A DNA stretch of 64,000 bases from Heligmosomoides polygyrus polygyrus (taxonomy: Eukaryota > Nematoda > Chromadorea > Rhabditida > Heligmosomidae), in NCBI GenBank assembly GCA_947396885.1, contig OX377205.1, forward strand, positions 63,522,969 to 63,586,968, written 5' to 3'. The notes under the pieces are model-generated. The model was not told the DNA's origin. It saw only the letters and a program-made list of their open reading frames with translations, and made no database searches. The position numbers and the translations under genes were made by a program. Shown here one piece after another: positions 25,093 through 36,700 of this stretch (position 1 is its first letter; each line of letters opens with the position of its first letter).

Positions 25093-25949
25093 CACACGTG
25101 GTCGGCAGGCCAAGTGTTTGACACTGGCGTGGCAAAAAGGCGGTCCTGTGCAGCATAAACGGGGCGCACGTGCCAGCTGACTTCGAAATCGGTTGCCCCA
25201 CACGCTACAGCACACTGACGGCAGTGCGTATTTGTGCTGGAGTGCAGTTCCTTTCGAACAAAGTCACCAGCTCACCGCGATCGGTAGGGCTCCCACAAGG
25301 GAAAAATGAACGGCAGATGAGCGTTGCGGAACGTGTCCACAAATCGAACCTTCGAATGATTCACCAGAGTGACATCGGCGATAAAAGACCCTCTCTCAAA
25401 GGAATGTCCTTGGAGACCTTTGACCCTGAACAACGACAGAGCGCTTTAAACGTCTGTAAACAACAAAAGAAAAAGCCGCCTTATAATGTCTACCTCGTGG
25501 CTGCGTCACGCGTTGTCATCTTCCACAAGACTTGTAGCTCCGTTTTGCCATTGTCTAGATACACGATCCATGACGTTTTAGGAGGTGGTGACCCAGCGGT
25601 TAGTGGGACTTCAACCCCCAAAAATCTGCGGCCTCTGGCTCATTGCTCTCTGAAAACCGTTTTCTGTTCCCAGAGGATGTCAACGAAGTCCCTTCTACTC
25701 ACTCCGTTTTCGAATGCACTCCAGAACATAGAAAGTGAAGGCAAGGACCTAGCCATGATATCAGTGGTTGTAGTTTAGTTCCCATGAAGGTTTCAGAGAT
25801 CAGTGATTTACTCTTTGGTCCGTTTGGCAACTCAATCGCAAACGAATCCAGTTCTCCGGAAGAAACCATGGTTCTGACGCCCCTGCTTACCGTTTGCAGC
25901 TTCATAATCTGTGCCTTGTTCTGTGTGCAGCCCTTCCCATCTCACCTGT
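25093..25949 (+). other. Unassigned stretch with a 202-codon open frame
   Basis: A reading frame of 202 codons (25170-25778) is long for this base composition, but it shows no family motif, no signal peptide and no clear splice context. It begins just after the CR1-like tail and ends just before the mariner element. It could be part of an older repeat or a chance frame. I do not call it a gene. Confidence 0.25.
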
Positions 25950-27192
25950 TAGGGTGTCCAGAAAGTATCTGCAGAAATACGACAATTTTTAGAAAAAAAA
26001 TTTTATCAACATTTTATTAATCAACCAAATAATTTCCATCAACATCGACTACTCTCCATCAACGTTCCACAAGACTTTTCGAATTTCTCTGGCGTAGAAA
26101 TACGGCGACTTGGAGGCGAAAAAAGCTCGGAGGTCATTTTCGAGGTGGTCACGATCTTCATAACGCTTCCCTTCCAGATGATGCTGAAGTGATCGAAAAA
26201 GGTGGTAGACACTTGGGGCCAGATTTGGGCTGTATGGAGGATGCGGCAGAACCTCCCATCCGAGTTCCAGAATTCTCTGAGAAGTCGTCTTCGAGATGTG
26301 TGGGGGCGCTTTATCGTGCAGCAAGCGAACCTCGTCGAGCCTGGGCTATTCCTTGCACATCTTATCGGCCAGTCTCTGCAGTTGGGTAGCGTAGACCTCG
26401 GCTGTGACAGTCGTGCTGTCAGGCAGCAGCTCGAAATGGTAGATCCCATAAACTCCCCACGAGATGCTCAGCATGACCTTCCTCGCATGAATTTCACCTT
26501 TTACGAAAGATTTCGGCACTTCATCGCGTTGGCACGACGCACGTTTACGAGCGTGGTTGACGTAGAGGACCCATTTTTCGTCTCCTGTGACGATGGTGTC
26601 CAACCAGTTGAAGGTGCGACTTCGGGGAGCAGCTGAGTGCATATGTCCAGACGTCTTCGCCGGTTGTCGTCGGTCAGTTCGTGTGGGAGCCACTGTCCGA
26701 GCTTTTTAATCATTCCAAGAGATCGCAGTCCATTGTTCGCGGTGGATCGGGAACAGCCAAGAGCAGCAGCAGAATAACGAACACCTTCATATGGATGCTG
26801 CTCCGCCAGTTTCCTCAGCCCATCCAAAGATATCGAGTCGGTCGACCAGAGCGAGGCTCATTTTCGAGACTCCTGCTCCCGCTTCTGAAGCGTTCGAACC
26901 ATATACACAGACCGTATAGAAGGAGCTTCTGAGCCGAATACACGACACAAGTTTCGATAAGCTTCTGCAGCGGAGTGCCCAGATTCAAACTCGTAAAGGA
27001 GTAGGTGTCTAATATGGGTAGACAGTTCGACCATCGTACAGTGAAATGGGCAAGAAAGACGGAACTGGATATGCTATGCAGATACAAACAGGATAGCGTC
27101 TTTATATAGCACCTATGTTAAAATTTTCAGAACATTCTAGAAAAAATCTGGAACATTGCGAAATTTTCTGCAGATACTTTCTGGACACCCTA
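25950..27192 (-). mobile_element. Mariner transposon with intact 26-bp terminal repeats
   Basis: Identical 26-bp inverted terminal repeats (25952-25977 and 27165-27190, starting GGGTGTCCAGAAAG) are flanked by TA on both sides (25950-25951, 27191-27192), the target duplication of Tc1/mariner elements. The element is 1,239 bp, a normal mariner size, and carries a decayed transposase on the minus strand. Perfect terminal repeats alongside a broken transposase mean that it could have been moved only by an enzyme supplied from elsewhere, or that the termini escaped mutation by chance. Confidence 0.95.
26049..27034 (-). pseudogene. Mariner transposase pseudogene
   Basis: The frame opens with ATG at 27034 (MVELSTHIRHLLLYEFESGH, the N-terminal helix-turn-helix region). 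It then shifts near 26905 to read WFERFRSG and LENEPRSGRPT, shifts near 26825 to read LRKLAEQHPYE, and shifts near 26640 to read VTGDEKWVLYVN. An in-frame TAG at about 26343 precedes the last part, LLHDKAPPH and YSPNLAPSVYHLFRSL. In mariner enzymes the DD34D catalytic triad is the Asp of GDEKW, the Asp of LHDN and the Asp of PSDYHLF. Here the first two are present, but the third is Val (codon GTC in place of GAC). There are therefore three frameshifts, one stop and a lost catalytic residue. Confidence 0.92.
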
Positions 27193-28309
27193 ATATAAAC
27201 TCCTATTTCGAGCGTTATTCGCGGCGATCAGACGGCACCACGATTACCGCCGCAACCCCTGCTGGGAGCAACCCATCTGTTCCTCGGCGACCTTGTCCAT
27301 CCCGCTTGTCTTCTCATAAGTCAAAAATGGCTTTTACTGTACAGCACCCTTCCGTTCGCGCTTAAGCACAATGCAGAAGATAATGTGCATTTATTTGAAT
27401 CCCATTATGCGCCGATAACACTGGAAGTCAGAGACACATCTTTCTGCATTTTTTGGACTTCATGTGGATGCCACGCAGTATCACACTGGTATGCCTTAAG
27501 CCTTCAACATCTCTTGGGGAGGGGTAGGGTGTGGTAAACTCGGGAGTCACTTACCTCGTCCATGTCACAAATCGGTTTTATGTTCGCCTATCGCCTAGAG
27601 GAATTCGTCAGAGAAATTTCCACGAAGGCTACCGCTATGTTAAAAGGCAGCTGGGACCCTTTGTAAGTAATAGTCGTTACCTCATCCCACTAAATGTACA
27701 TCCCACAGTAATGAAAAGCTAGTGCTAGCTAGGCGAAATTCTACGCGTGATCGAACCCGAGACCGATATTTATCGCGTAGGGCCTCGAGAGACTCACGGG
27801 GCATAACATTCAATGCGACCTATCAGATATTAGATGCTTATCGTAGAAATCTCGAGCAGCGAATATTTCCGCGACGCAAAAAAAAGTTGGCCTTCGTCAT
27901 CATTAGCGGCGCCGCGTGTCTGTTATGACATGCGTGCACATACACAGCACACACTTTGTTAAAAACAAATTCGACAGTTTCCAAAACACCACAAACTACG
28001 ATGTGTATGTTCAGAAGCAGCGACTGACTAATGAGAAAAAATAAAAATTGACGATAGCTAGCTCGCTGCGGGGCAGTGGCACGCACTTAGCTCAATTCGT
28101 GAGTCTCGTATGAACCATTCAAATCAGTTATGAGATCATCCATCACACATGTCAGTGTTTTATTCTTCCCTTTCTTCCCTCATATTCCAGCAAAAGAAAA
28201 CCTGATGAACCTAGCAGCTCCTAAGAAAAGAACGAAACAGTGCTTGATATGGTTAATGGCACCAATACACATCCCGCGTACTGCATTCCGAAAAAAATAC
28301 ACTAACCTT
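27193..28309. other. Gene-poor stretch
   Basis: No gene or repeat was recognised. Open frames are short and overlapping. Confidence 0.4.
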
Positions 28310-29040
28310 ACAGGGAAGCCCATGAACTTTCATGAACATGAACCCCAAAGATTCTCAACGAGACCTATATGGTCTTGTATGGCATCGGATGAGGATCATA
28401 GAGGTGTTTCGTTTTTACTATGGGCCACTGGGGGCTCCGAAAACGGCAAAAAGTGGTACCACTTCAGGGTGAGCTGATAAGGCAAAAGCGACACTTAGGA
28501 TGGCCCTTTGGTCAGAACTTAACCTACAAAACGTTTGGAGCTCAGATTAAAGTTTGATTATAGTAATGTTGTGAATACCCAACTAGGGTTACATCTCATT
28601 ATATAAAAGCCTGATATTATATAACAATATAGAGCAAATAGGTATGAATGATAACAGTTATGTTTAGGTGAACAATATAAGATAAGCATCATTGCATAGC
28701 ATCCACAGGTATGGCCTAACGATGCCGCAAGTAGGTAAATAAGATAATGCACAAATACTACACTCTATAAGCAGCGGTACACTCTTTTAAAACTAGAGGT
28801 TATCAGCCTTCCATGAGCAATGTATGTCATGCTTCTATGCTCCTCCCCTAGAAATTCCCTATATAAATCGCTATGAGTTATTGTTTGTGTTGTGCTCTGA
28901 TAGTTGTGAAGTAATAAGTACTTATTGCAATTCGCTACAGACTCGTCATTTTGGTGAACCACCAAAATGCCCTACAAGACCATATAGGTCTCGTTGAGAA
29001 TCTTTGGAAGAAGTAAATGGGCTTCCCTTGTTAAAAGAAT
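28310..29040. mobile_element. Second copy of the 10-12 kb inverted repeat family
   Basis: The plus-orientation arm (about 28315-28560) contains GATTCTCAACGAGACCTATA, GGGCCACTGGG, TTTGGAGCTCAGATTAAAG and GATTATAGTAATG, in the order seen at 10290-10520. A shorter minus-orientation arm (about 28970-29035) contains TATAGGTCTCGTTGAGAATC and GGGCTTCCCTTGTT. The pair is again inverted, here with about 400 bp between the arms and without the tRNA-like block. This confirms a dispersed family with an inverted design. Confidence 0.65.
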
Positions 29041-29102
29041 TATGGATTTTGCAGCAGCATCGGACAATAAGAGGTTTCTATATACCTTCAAACTGGCTGA
29101 TC

Positions 29103-29107
29103 AATCC

Positions 29108-29149
<42 letters not shown>

Positions 29150-29180
29150 TACGCCGCAAGACGGCGTGCACTACCAGACA
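29103..29180 (-). mobile_element. CR1-like 3' end fragment
   Basis: On the minus strand the hairpin ACGCCGTCTTGCGGCGT is followed by a run of TAAA repeats (29103-29150 as ATTT on the plus strand). This is the same 3' terminus seen at 25047-25092. Only the extreme 3' end of the element is present. Confidence 0.7.
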
Positions 29181-31989
29181 GGAAATCATCAGGAATAATT
29201 AATTATAATTATCATAAGGATTTAGGTGAATGTTTTGTATGCTTCTTTTAGCTAGCTATACTACAATTTTTAGGCACCGTTGTGTTGTGTAGATAGTGTG
29301 TTTTTTGGCACGTTATTTAGTTAACGTAGAATAAAATGAATAAAATAAAATATTAAAAAAGACTGAAAGAATAAAGAAATGAGCGGGCCAGATCATTTTG
29401 TGAATGTGCCACGCATCTGGAGTACTCGAATTTCCATGGAGACCCGGCCTTTCAGTTAACTTAGGATGCCATTTAGGTTACAAAACGTCAATGATTTTTT
29501 TCGTAGGAGGCAAGTCATGGCCCAGTTTAGCCTCCTCTAAAAGAAGAACTCCATGAGTGCGAGATTCAACCCGATCAACTCCGCCGTAAGGACTCGGATT
29601 GGTCTGAAGTTCCACTTTCCAGTAGCCTATGGGACTCCTGCCGAATTTCTAAAATATCAACAACAGTAGTCAAAACCATCGAAAACAACCCTTTTCAACT
29701 GAATAAAAGATAATGCTAAAAATGGCGTTAATTAATCTCTTTATGGGATGCGCCACGTATCATCTTTATAATCCTTGGATACATAGGCCTATAGAACGAC
29801 TTGAATAGTCGATGGACGAGCTAGTGTTCTACTCTTTCGAGACATCAGTTTACCTACCCGTAGGAGTATGAGGCTTGGTTGGCCAGGGTGGGGAAAAAAG
29901 GCGGAAAAAAAAAAGAAAAAAAAAACAGGAATTTTGCGTGAGTCGCTCCAGCGACTCGGAGGTATGCCAGATGCCTATTGGCTTATAACACTTATGAAAC
30001 ACGAGACCACAGACACACCCCTATCAATAGAATTCTTCGCAAATTTTGTGATGAAACTATCAGTAACATTCAAAGGCCTTTCGCTACACAAGCTTTGGTT
30101 GTACTAATGGTTGCAATATATGCGTTTCTTGGCGCAAAAGCTAAACGTACCAGATCAAGGATGCGCTTATAGGTATGATACGCACTATATAACCAGCTGA
30201 CCGAAAAACCTGCAGGTTTCAGGAATGTATTAGTCTGGTAGTTGGTACGTACGATTCGTTACAAGACCTAATCGTAAGGGCAAAGGATACAGATCGGCTC
30301 GAGACAATTCGTGATCGATATGGATCTTTCAACCTCGCTTCGTGTAGCGACATTGAACACCATTTGGGTAGAACAACTATCTGCACAAGAGGCTCTCAGA
30401 CGAATGTAACACCTGGTGGGCGTGAAGGGGCTGCGTTGGTGCAGCCAGGTGTTCGCCCGTACTGACTACGCTATGCCCATTGTTGAACAACCATATGCTT
30501 AGCGAATTTTTGGCTGAAGCGGTTCTGTGAGAGGCCAAACTGCCTGGAGAACTGGACACACTCTTCCAATACAATATGAGGCACGCAGATGACGACCAAA
30601 ACGAGCTAAATGCGTTTTTTGAACAGATTCGGGGTTATCCTACGAGCGCAGAAGTGAGTAAATACGGAACAGGCGGATAGCGTAAAGATGCAAGAACTGT
30701 CAGTTTTTGTGAGGTCGCCTCCCAGAACGGAAGCTCCAAACGCAATCTGCAGGTAGCGCTTCCCTCGTGCGAAACGCAACCGATCTCAGGTGGAATCTGC
30801 CGTTTGAGATTTCATTCCCTTCTCGTTGGGCAACTGTGTAGTTGCATTTGTCCAAAACGACCTAGAAAGGCAAAGCGCTTACTTGGCCACCGGTCAATTC
30901 CCCCCCCCCCCTTCCCTCCCAAGTCACTGTATTGACTAGACACGTAACCAGATTGCTTTTTAGTGTCCTATAAAAGTAGAATGCCTGGCTGATTACAAAA
31001 GAGCATGATGAACCATGATGGAACCTCTGGACAACCTTACCACTCCATACTAATCTGTACACCCATCAGCACTTTCGAGGAATAGCGTAAAAGAAAGATG
31101 AGTGATGAGCGGGAGAATGTGGAGGAACAATCTCGCGATGGAAGCATGGCCCTAATCGATGATCATAATATTCCCATGCCATCACATAAACGGAAGGAAT
31201 TACACTGTATTAAATTTAATGGATTCAGTTTATTCGTTATTACCTTTTTCAATCTTCAACATTTCCTAGTCGTTGTGAGATGCTCTTTTCTCCTCCGCCA
31301 TACCAGGATATGCCAACATGCAACGTCAAAAACAGCTAAAGTAAATATGGATGAGACACCTCTCAGATGATTCACCTCGTGGAAGCATTTGAGCAAATCA
31401 TATGCGAGCAATTTTTACGAAGAGGGCAGATGGGAACAGATCGAGACTTTCACTTATGTTGGAGACACCACACTTCTACACACGACTCCTCTATGGAATG
31501 TCGTTCTGAAGTGATGAAATGCTAGCTTAGCCTGGGCGGAACCCGATCAAACTTTGATTCCGAGTGCCTCTGTGTAGTCATCGCCTCCGATTTCGCTGCC
31601 TGCTCCCTCTCCCCTATTAGAGCAATATCCCCATGGTCAGAACCTCTTGAACCACTCTGCATCACTTGCTGCTCCCACTGCATCCTCAAATATGGCTTGA
31701 CCAGTGTTGGCGTAGATGTGAACCTGTCAGGGTACCTCGAGTTTTTCTGCTGGCTTATCAATTCAGTGATACTCGACCCTGACGAACCTCAAGGGAACAA
31801 CCGGGAGCCGGGTTCATCAACAATTAAACCCGTGGGTATGCAGGTATAAGGGGCAGAAATAAGATAAGAGTTAGGTAGAGATAAGGTAAGAGTCAGAGAC
31901 GCAGGCTTCATCGTGGGTATCTCTACCCCCAATACCCGCGGGTTAGTCGTTGATAAATCCGGCCCCAGATGGCATACGCCATGAAGGAT
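29181..31989. other. Gene-poor stretch with one SINE tail
   Basis: GGGATGCGCCACGTAT (about 29745), preceded by GCGTTAATTAATCTC, is a minus-strand tail of the tRNA-derived SINE family. No gene is supported in the rest. An A-rich run lies at 29895-29930 and a C run at 30900-30910. Confidence 0.4.
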
Positions 31990-32285
31990 AGAGGATAAGG
32001 AATAGCGTTAATTAATCCCTTTTGAGATGCCCCATACATTTCACTTCAGACGGATGTCGTGGAGGCAATTTGGATGCGTATTTAGCCTATGCAATGACTT
32101 GAGATGGCAAGCCGATGATCAAGCCTGTGTTTTTCGTTCCCAGACCAGCCTGGCACCAATTCACTGACCCCGGAAGACTGGAGGTATGGAAGGCTGACCC
32201 TGGCGAGAAATCCCAACCAGGAACCTAATATCGGGTGCAGGCGACAGCCGGCGCCTCTTCCGACTGCGCTATCACACTCCTGTCA
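31990..32285 (-). mobile_element. tRNA-derived SINE family, full-length minus copy
   Basis: Read on the minus strand from about 32283, the head is GATAGCGCAGTCGGAAGAGG, an excellent A-box/D-arm (TAGCGCAGTCGG). It is followed by a weak B-box region (TGGTTGGGATTTC) and a body with GGTCAGTGAATTGGTGCC. The tail resembles GTGGCGCATCCC but is diverged here (GTATGGGGCATCTC). This copy gives the clearest evidence for the tRNA origin of the family. Confidence 0.7.
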
Positions 32286-32724
32286 TACACCGTAACTTTC
32301 AAATAAAACCTAGTTTTTACTTGCGGACAAACTCAGATACATAAAGGCAGATAGAAATTGATAAAATAAGCTTTGCTACAATCACAAAGAGGGGGTCACC
32401 CTATAATGAGACGCGTCTTCTACACCTTGTCCTCTAGGCCTGTCCACCACCACCCCTGGGCTTCCTCGGGAATCTACTGGCTGCCTCATGTTGTTCACTA
32501 TGTTGCAGGCGTTTTCATTTCAACTATTATTTAAATCCGTGTCTAAGATAGAATCCTCTTATTGAGATTGCATTTAATCTTTCATCATAGCCAGATTGTT
32601 GTTGCGACGATAGAGATAATTTTAAGAAATTTAAGACTGTGTGTAGTTCTACAACTCTCACAAAATAAACAGTATGGCTCACGATGGATGGTTCCATTAC
32701 CAATACTGGTCTTCTTAGCTACCA
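32286..32724. other. No feature recognised
   Basis: This AT-leaning stretch holds no supported gene or repeat. Confidence 0.4.
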
Positions 32725-33057
32725 CTATACTTCGGACCGAATCGAATAATTTCGAATGAATATTCGAATAAATTCGAATATTCGAATATTCACTATTCGA
32801 ATATTCGGGGAGGCCCAAAAATTCGAAAATATTCATTATTCGAATATTCGATGAGACCCAAAATTCGAAAATATTCATTATTCGAATATTCGACGAGGCC
32901 CAAAATTCGAATATATTCATTATTCGAATATTCGACAAGGTCCAAAATTCGAATATATTCATTATTCGAATATTCGACAAGGTCCAAAATTCGAATATAT
33001 TCGTTATTCGACTATTCGACGTGCCCCAAAATTCGAATATATTCGAATATATTCGAC
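32725..33057 (+). repeat. 42-bp minisatellite array, copy A
   Basis: The array starts with TATACTTCGGACCGAAT and continues as tandem units of about 42 bp built from AATTCGAATATATTCATTAT, TCGAATATTCGA and a GC-richer linker such as CGAGGCCCAAA. Because 42 is a multiple of three, reading frames stay open on both strands (14-residue repeats such as NSNIFIIRIF). These frames are artefacts of the repeat. Each unit contains the self-complementary TTCGAATATTCGAA. Confidence 0.9.
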
Positions 33058-33224
33058 GCTACTGAGATAGACTACTGGGTGTCAGTTTTTGCGCCTTCTG
33101 GATATAACTCGCCTAAAGTCAAGATATGAAAAACCAAGGATATATTTGAGCTCAGCAGCTCGAGCTCTATCGTTTGATATACATATTTCATATGTAGCCA
33201 TGAAATTATTCGAAATTGGAAACA

Positions 33225-33564
33225 TGTTTAATTACCTAAGCTTGAAGGCCGACCTACGATGGACTTGAGAAACATGAATGATGCGGCCAAGGTCGACCTC
33301 TGTCGGAAGTACTTCATTGTCGGTTTGTTTGGTCTACCGTTGGTGTGGCTTAGGAACACAATCTGGTTCTTTGGTTGAGGCTTTTTTCGACCGTAATCAC
33401 CGGCCACCAATACCAATCGGAAGTATGTCACGCTGAGTGCCATAGGAGCGATCTTTTGGTTAATTGTAATATGTGTCTGGGAGACCATCTTCCAGTCGTA
33501 CCGTTCGAAAAGTGTCGCATGGGCGGACTACTTGGCATTCATCTTCTCAGTCGGAAGGGTATAG
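33225..33564 (+). pseudogene. pen-2: Processed pen-2 (gamma-secretase subunit) pseudogene with SL1-like leader
   Basis: From the ATG at 33259 to the TAG at 33564 there are 101 codons, exactly the length of PEN-2, the presenilin enhancer subunit of gamma-secretase. Matching landmarks are KVDLCRKYF, LPLVWLRNTIWFF (first membrane segment), RKYVTLSAIGAIFWLIV (second hydrophobic segment), AWADYLAF and the C-terminal VGRV. Two in-frame stops, TGA at 33376 and TAA at 33394, break it, and there is no intron. Bases 33225-33246, 12 bases upstream of the ATG, match the nematode SL1 22-mer at about 18 of 22 positions (core TTTAATTACC, then AAG and TTGA). The copy therefore appears to derive from a trans-spliced, processed mRNA. 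No poly(A) tract or flanking duplication was found. Confidence 0.9.
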
Positions 33565-33728
33565 ACTGGCTGCGATCTCACCCCAAATTGCCACAGCATC
33601 ATTCATCCTTCTCAAAATCCTTTTCTGTGATTCACTTGTAGGAGACCTTATTTCTCAGCTTAACGACGAGGTGTTTCCTCACTCAATTGTTGTTTTTTCT
33701 TGTCCGGGTTTGTAACATAAAACATCAT

Positions 33729-36700
33729 ATACATATTAACATAATGCCGAGTTAGCCTAGTGGTTAGTAGGGTAGTTTCATGCACAAACGGTCACAGGTT
33801 CGACTCCCGGCTCCGGCACGCCATGCCCTGCAAAAATTGCAAAAATGGCAACGGTTCCAGCTCAGGCTCAGGTTTACAGGCCGGCTGATGGAGAAACCTT
33901 GTCACAAAACCATGATCACAAGTCGCAATAGAATCAGTGTAAAGGCTAGGACGTCACCCGGAAGTGGCGCACAGAACCCCCGCCCGAGTTCTGTGGTAAG
34001 TATGCGAGGGCTACCGAGGGCCGAATGACCTCGGCTAAAGAAGCTAGTTCGACTGGGGACTCTGAATGTGGGAACGCTGACCGGAAGATCTAAGGAAGTG
34101 GCTGACCTGATGAAGCGCAGAAGGACACAAGTCCTGTGTCTGCAGGAAACGCGATGGAAAGGGGCGAAAGCAAGGGACATCGGAGAAGGGGTCAAGCTGT
34201 ACTACAACGGAGAGGACACCAACCGGAACGGGTAGGGATAGCTGTCGCGGAGTCCCTCAAGGATTCAGTAGCGGCTGTCCAAAGAATAAACGACCGCATC
34301 ATGTCACAGCGGCTGGACACGAAGGAGGGTTACTGGACCATCATGTCTGTCTACGCTCCGCAGACCGGATGCTCCGAGCACGACAAGGATGACTTCTATC
34401 TCTCGCTCGAGGAAGCCGTAAGGTCCGTACCAGAAGGCGACTACCTCTCCATAGCAGGGGACATGAACTGGCATGTGGGGAGTGGCAGAAGAGGAGTGGA
34501 AAGGGTTCATGGAGGTAAAGGGATCGGCCTGATAAACCCGAATGGAGAACGAATTCTGGATCTGGCTATCGCCCACGACCTGGCTGTGTGTAGCACCTTC
34601 TTCGCGAAGAGGGAGAGGCAGAAGGTGGCCTATGCTAGCGGAGGAAGAAGGACGGAAGTCGACCACATCCTGGTTCGAAGGGCTGCCCTGAAAACCGTCC
34701 GGGATGTGAAGGTCATTCCGGGAGAAGACGTGGCATCACAGCATAAACCCTTGGTAGCCGACCTTAGCGTAACTCTACCCAGCGGCCCAAAGTGAGGACG
34801 GAACCCAGGATCCGATGGTGGAGACTGCGGGGTTCAGAGCGGAACGAGCTGCGAAGGGCAGTGCTCGAAGCAGGCCTTCCAGATCCAGCTGGTCCCGTAA
34901 ATGAGACCTGGAGGAGGGTAGCCCAAACAATCCTGAGATGTGCCAAGGAAACCCTGGGAGAAACAAAGGGCGGAACCAGAGGGGATAAATCGGCATGGTT
35001 CTGGAACGAAGAGGTGCAGGCTGCGGTGAAGAGGAAGAAGGAGGCCTACAAGCTGTGGCAGAAGACGAGGGCACCCGAGCATCTCACAGCCTACAGGAAG
35101 CTGAAGAGGCTGGCAAAAACAGCTGTAGCGAAGGCAAAGAACGCGCAAATGGATGCCCTGTACGAGAAACTAAACGAGCCAGAGGGGGAGAAGTTCGCCA
35201 TCCGCCTGGCCAAGGCGCGTCATAGAGCTAGCCTCGACATTCGAGTAGTGAAGACTGTGAAGAGTGCTGACGGTAGGGTGTTACGGAAGCCGGCCGAGGT
35301 CAGAGAGAGAGATGGGAGTACTTCAAGGAACTCCTGAACGACGAGTTCCCTCGTTGGGAGGCCGAGGAAGAACAACCAACGGAAGGACCCATCCCACCCT
35401 GGACACAAGAAGAGGTTCGCAAGGCCATAGGGAAGATGAAACTCGGAAAGGCAGCAGGGCCTGACGGTGTGCCAGTAGAAGTTTGGAAGATGCTAGAGGA
35501 CCTCGGAATCAACTGGCTGACGCAGTTCCTCAACAGGATCACGAAAGAAGGTAAGATGCCGGATGACTGGAGGAACAGCACCATAGTCCCCATCTTCAAG
35601 CAGAAGGGAGACGCCTCCGAATGCTCCAACTACCGAGGGATCAAACTGATCTCACACACGATGAAGATCTACGAACGACTGGTCGACTCAAGGCTGAGGG
35701 AGATGGTACCCATCTCCCAGGTGCAGTGGGGCTTCATGCCTGAGAGGTCCACCACAGACGCCATCTTCATCACTCGTCAGGTGATGGAGAAATATCGGGA
35801 GAAACGAAAACCCTGCTACCTGGCATTCCTGGACCTGAAGAAGGCCTACGACAGGCTAGCTTGGGCCGTAATCTGGAATGCCCTTCGAGGGAGGGGTGTC
35901 CCGGAACGTCTGATCACGGTCATAAGGGACATGTACGAGGGCTCAAAAGCGGTGATACGAACACGGGGTGACAAGAAAAGTGGACATCACAGTGGGGGTA
36001 CACCAAGGGTCGGCTCTGAGCCCGTTCCTCTTCCTGCTGACGCTTGACTCTATAGTGAACCACCTTAAGGAAGGCCCTCTCAGAACGATCCTCTACGCGG
36101 ACGACATCGCCCTAGTAGCCGACAACCAGGAGGAGCTGGAGGAGAAGGTTCAGCTGTGGCAGAGAGCCCTCGCAGAGAAAGGCCTACGGCTGAACGTGAA
36201 GAAGACGAAGTTCATCAGCTCTGAGCAGTGCGCTGGATCGATCCTAGACTGCCAAGGGGAAACGATCGAGAAAGTGGAAGAATTCCGCTACTTCGGAAGT
36301 GACCTATACGAGGAAGAAAGTGTGGACCAGGCGGTCAGGGGACGGATAATCGCAGCCTGGCTCAAGTGGAGGGAGTCCACAGGGATCCTCTGCTACCGTA
36401 GATGCTCCAGGACGCTCAAAAGCAAGCTTTATAGAACAGTTGTGAGGCCTGCCCTCCTCTACGGCAGTGAGTGCTGGGCCCTGGGTAAGGCGCAGGAGCG
36501 GCAACTGCACGCGGCGGAGACGAGTATGCTGAAGTGGGCATGTGGATGGACCCGTCGGGACAGGGTGCGAAACGAGGATGTTAGGGCAGTGATGAAGACA
36601 GCCCCGATCCAGCTGAAGATGAGAGAGCAGCGCCTGAGGTGGTATGGACACGTCCTCAGAAGACCAGAGGATCACCCCACAAGATTGGCCCTAGATTTCG

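Noticed and set aside
25170..25778. 202-codon frame between CR1-like tail and mariner
   Set aside because: No recognisable domain and no splice context; kept only as an unassigned stretch.
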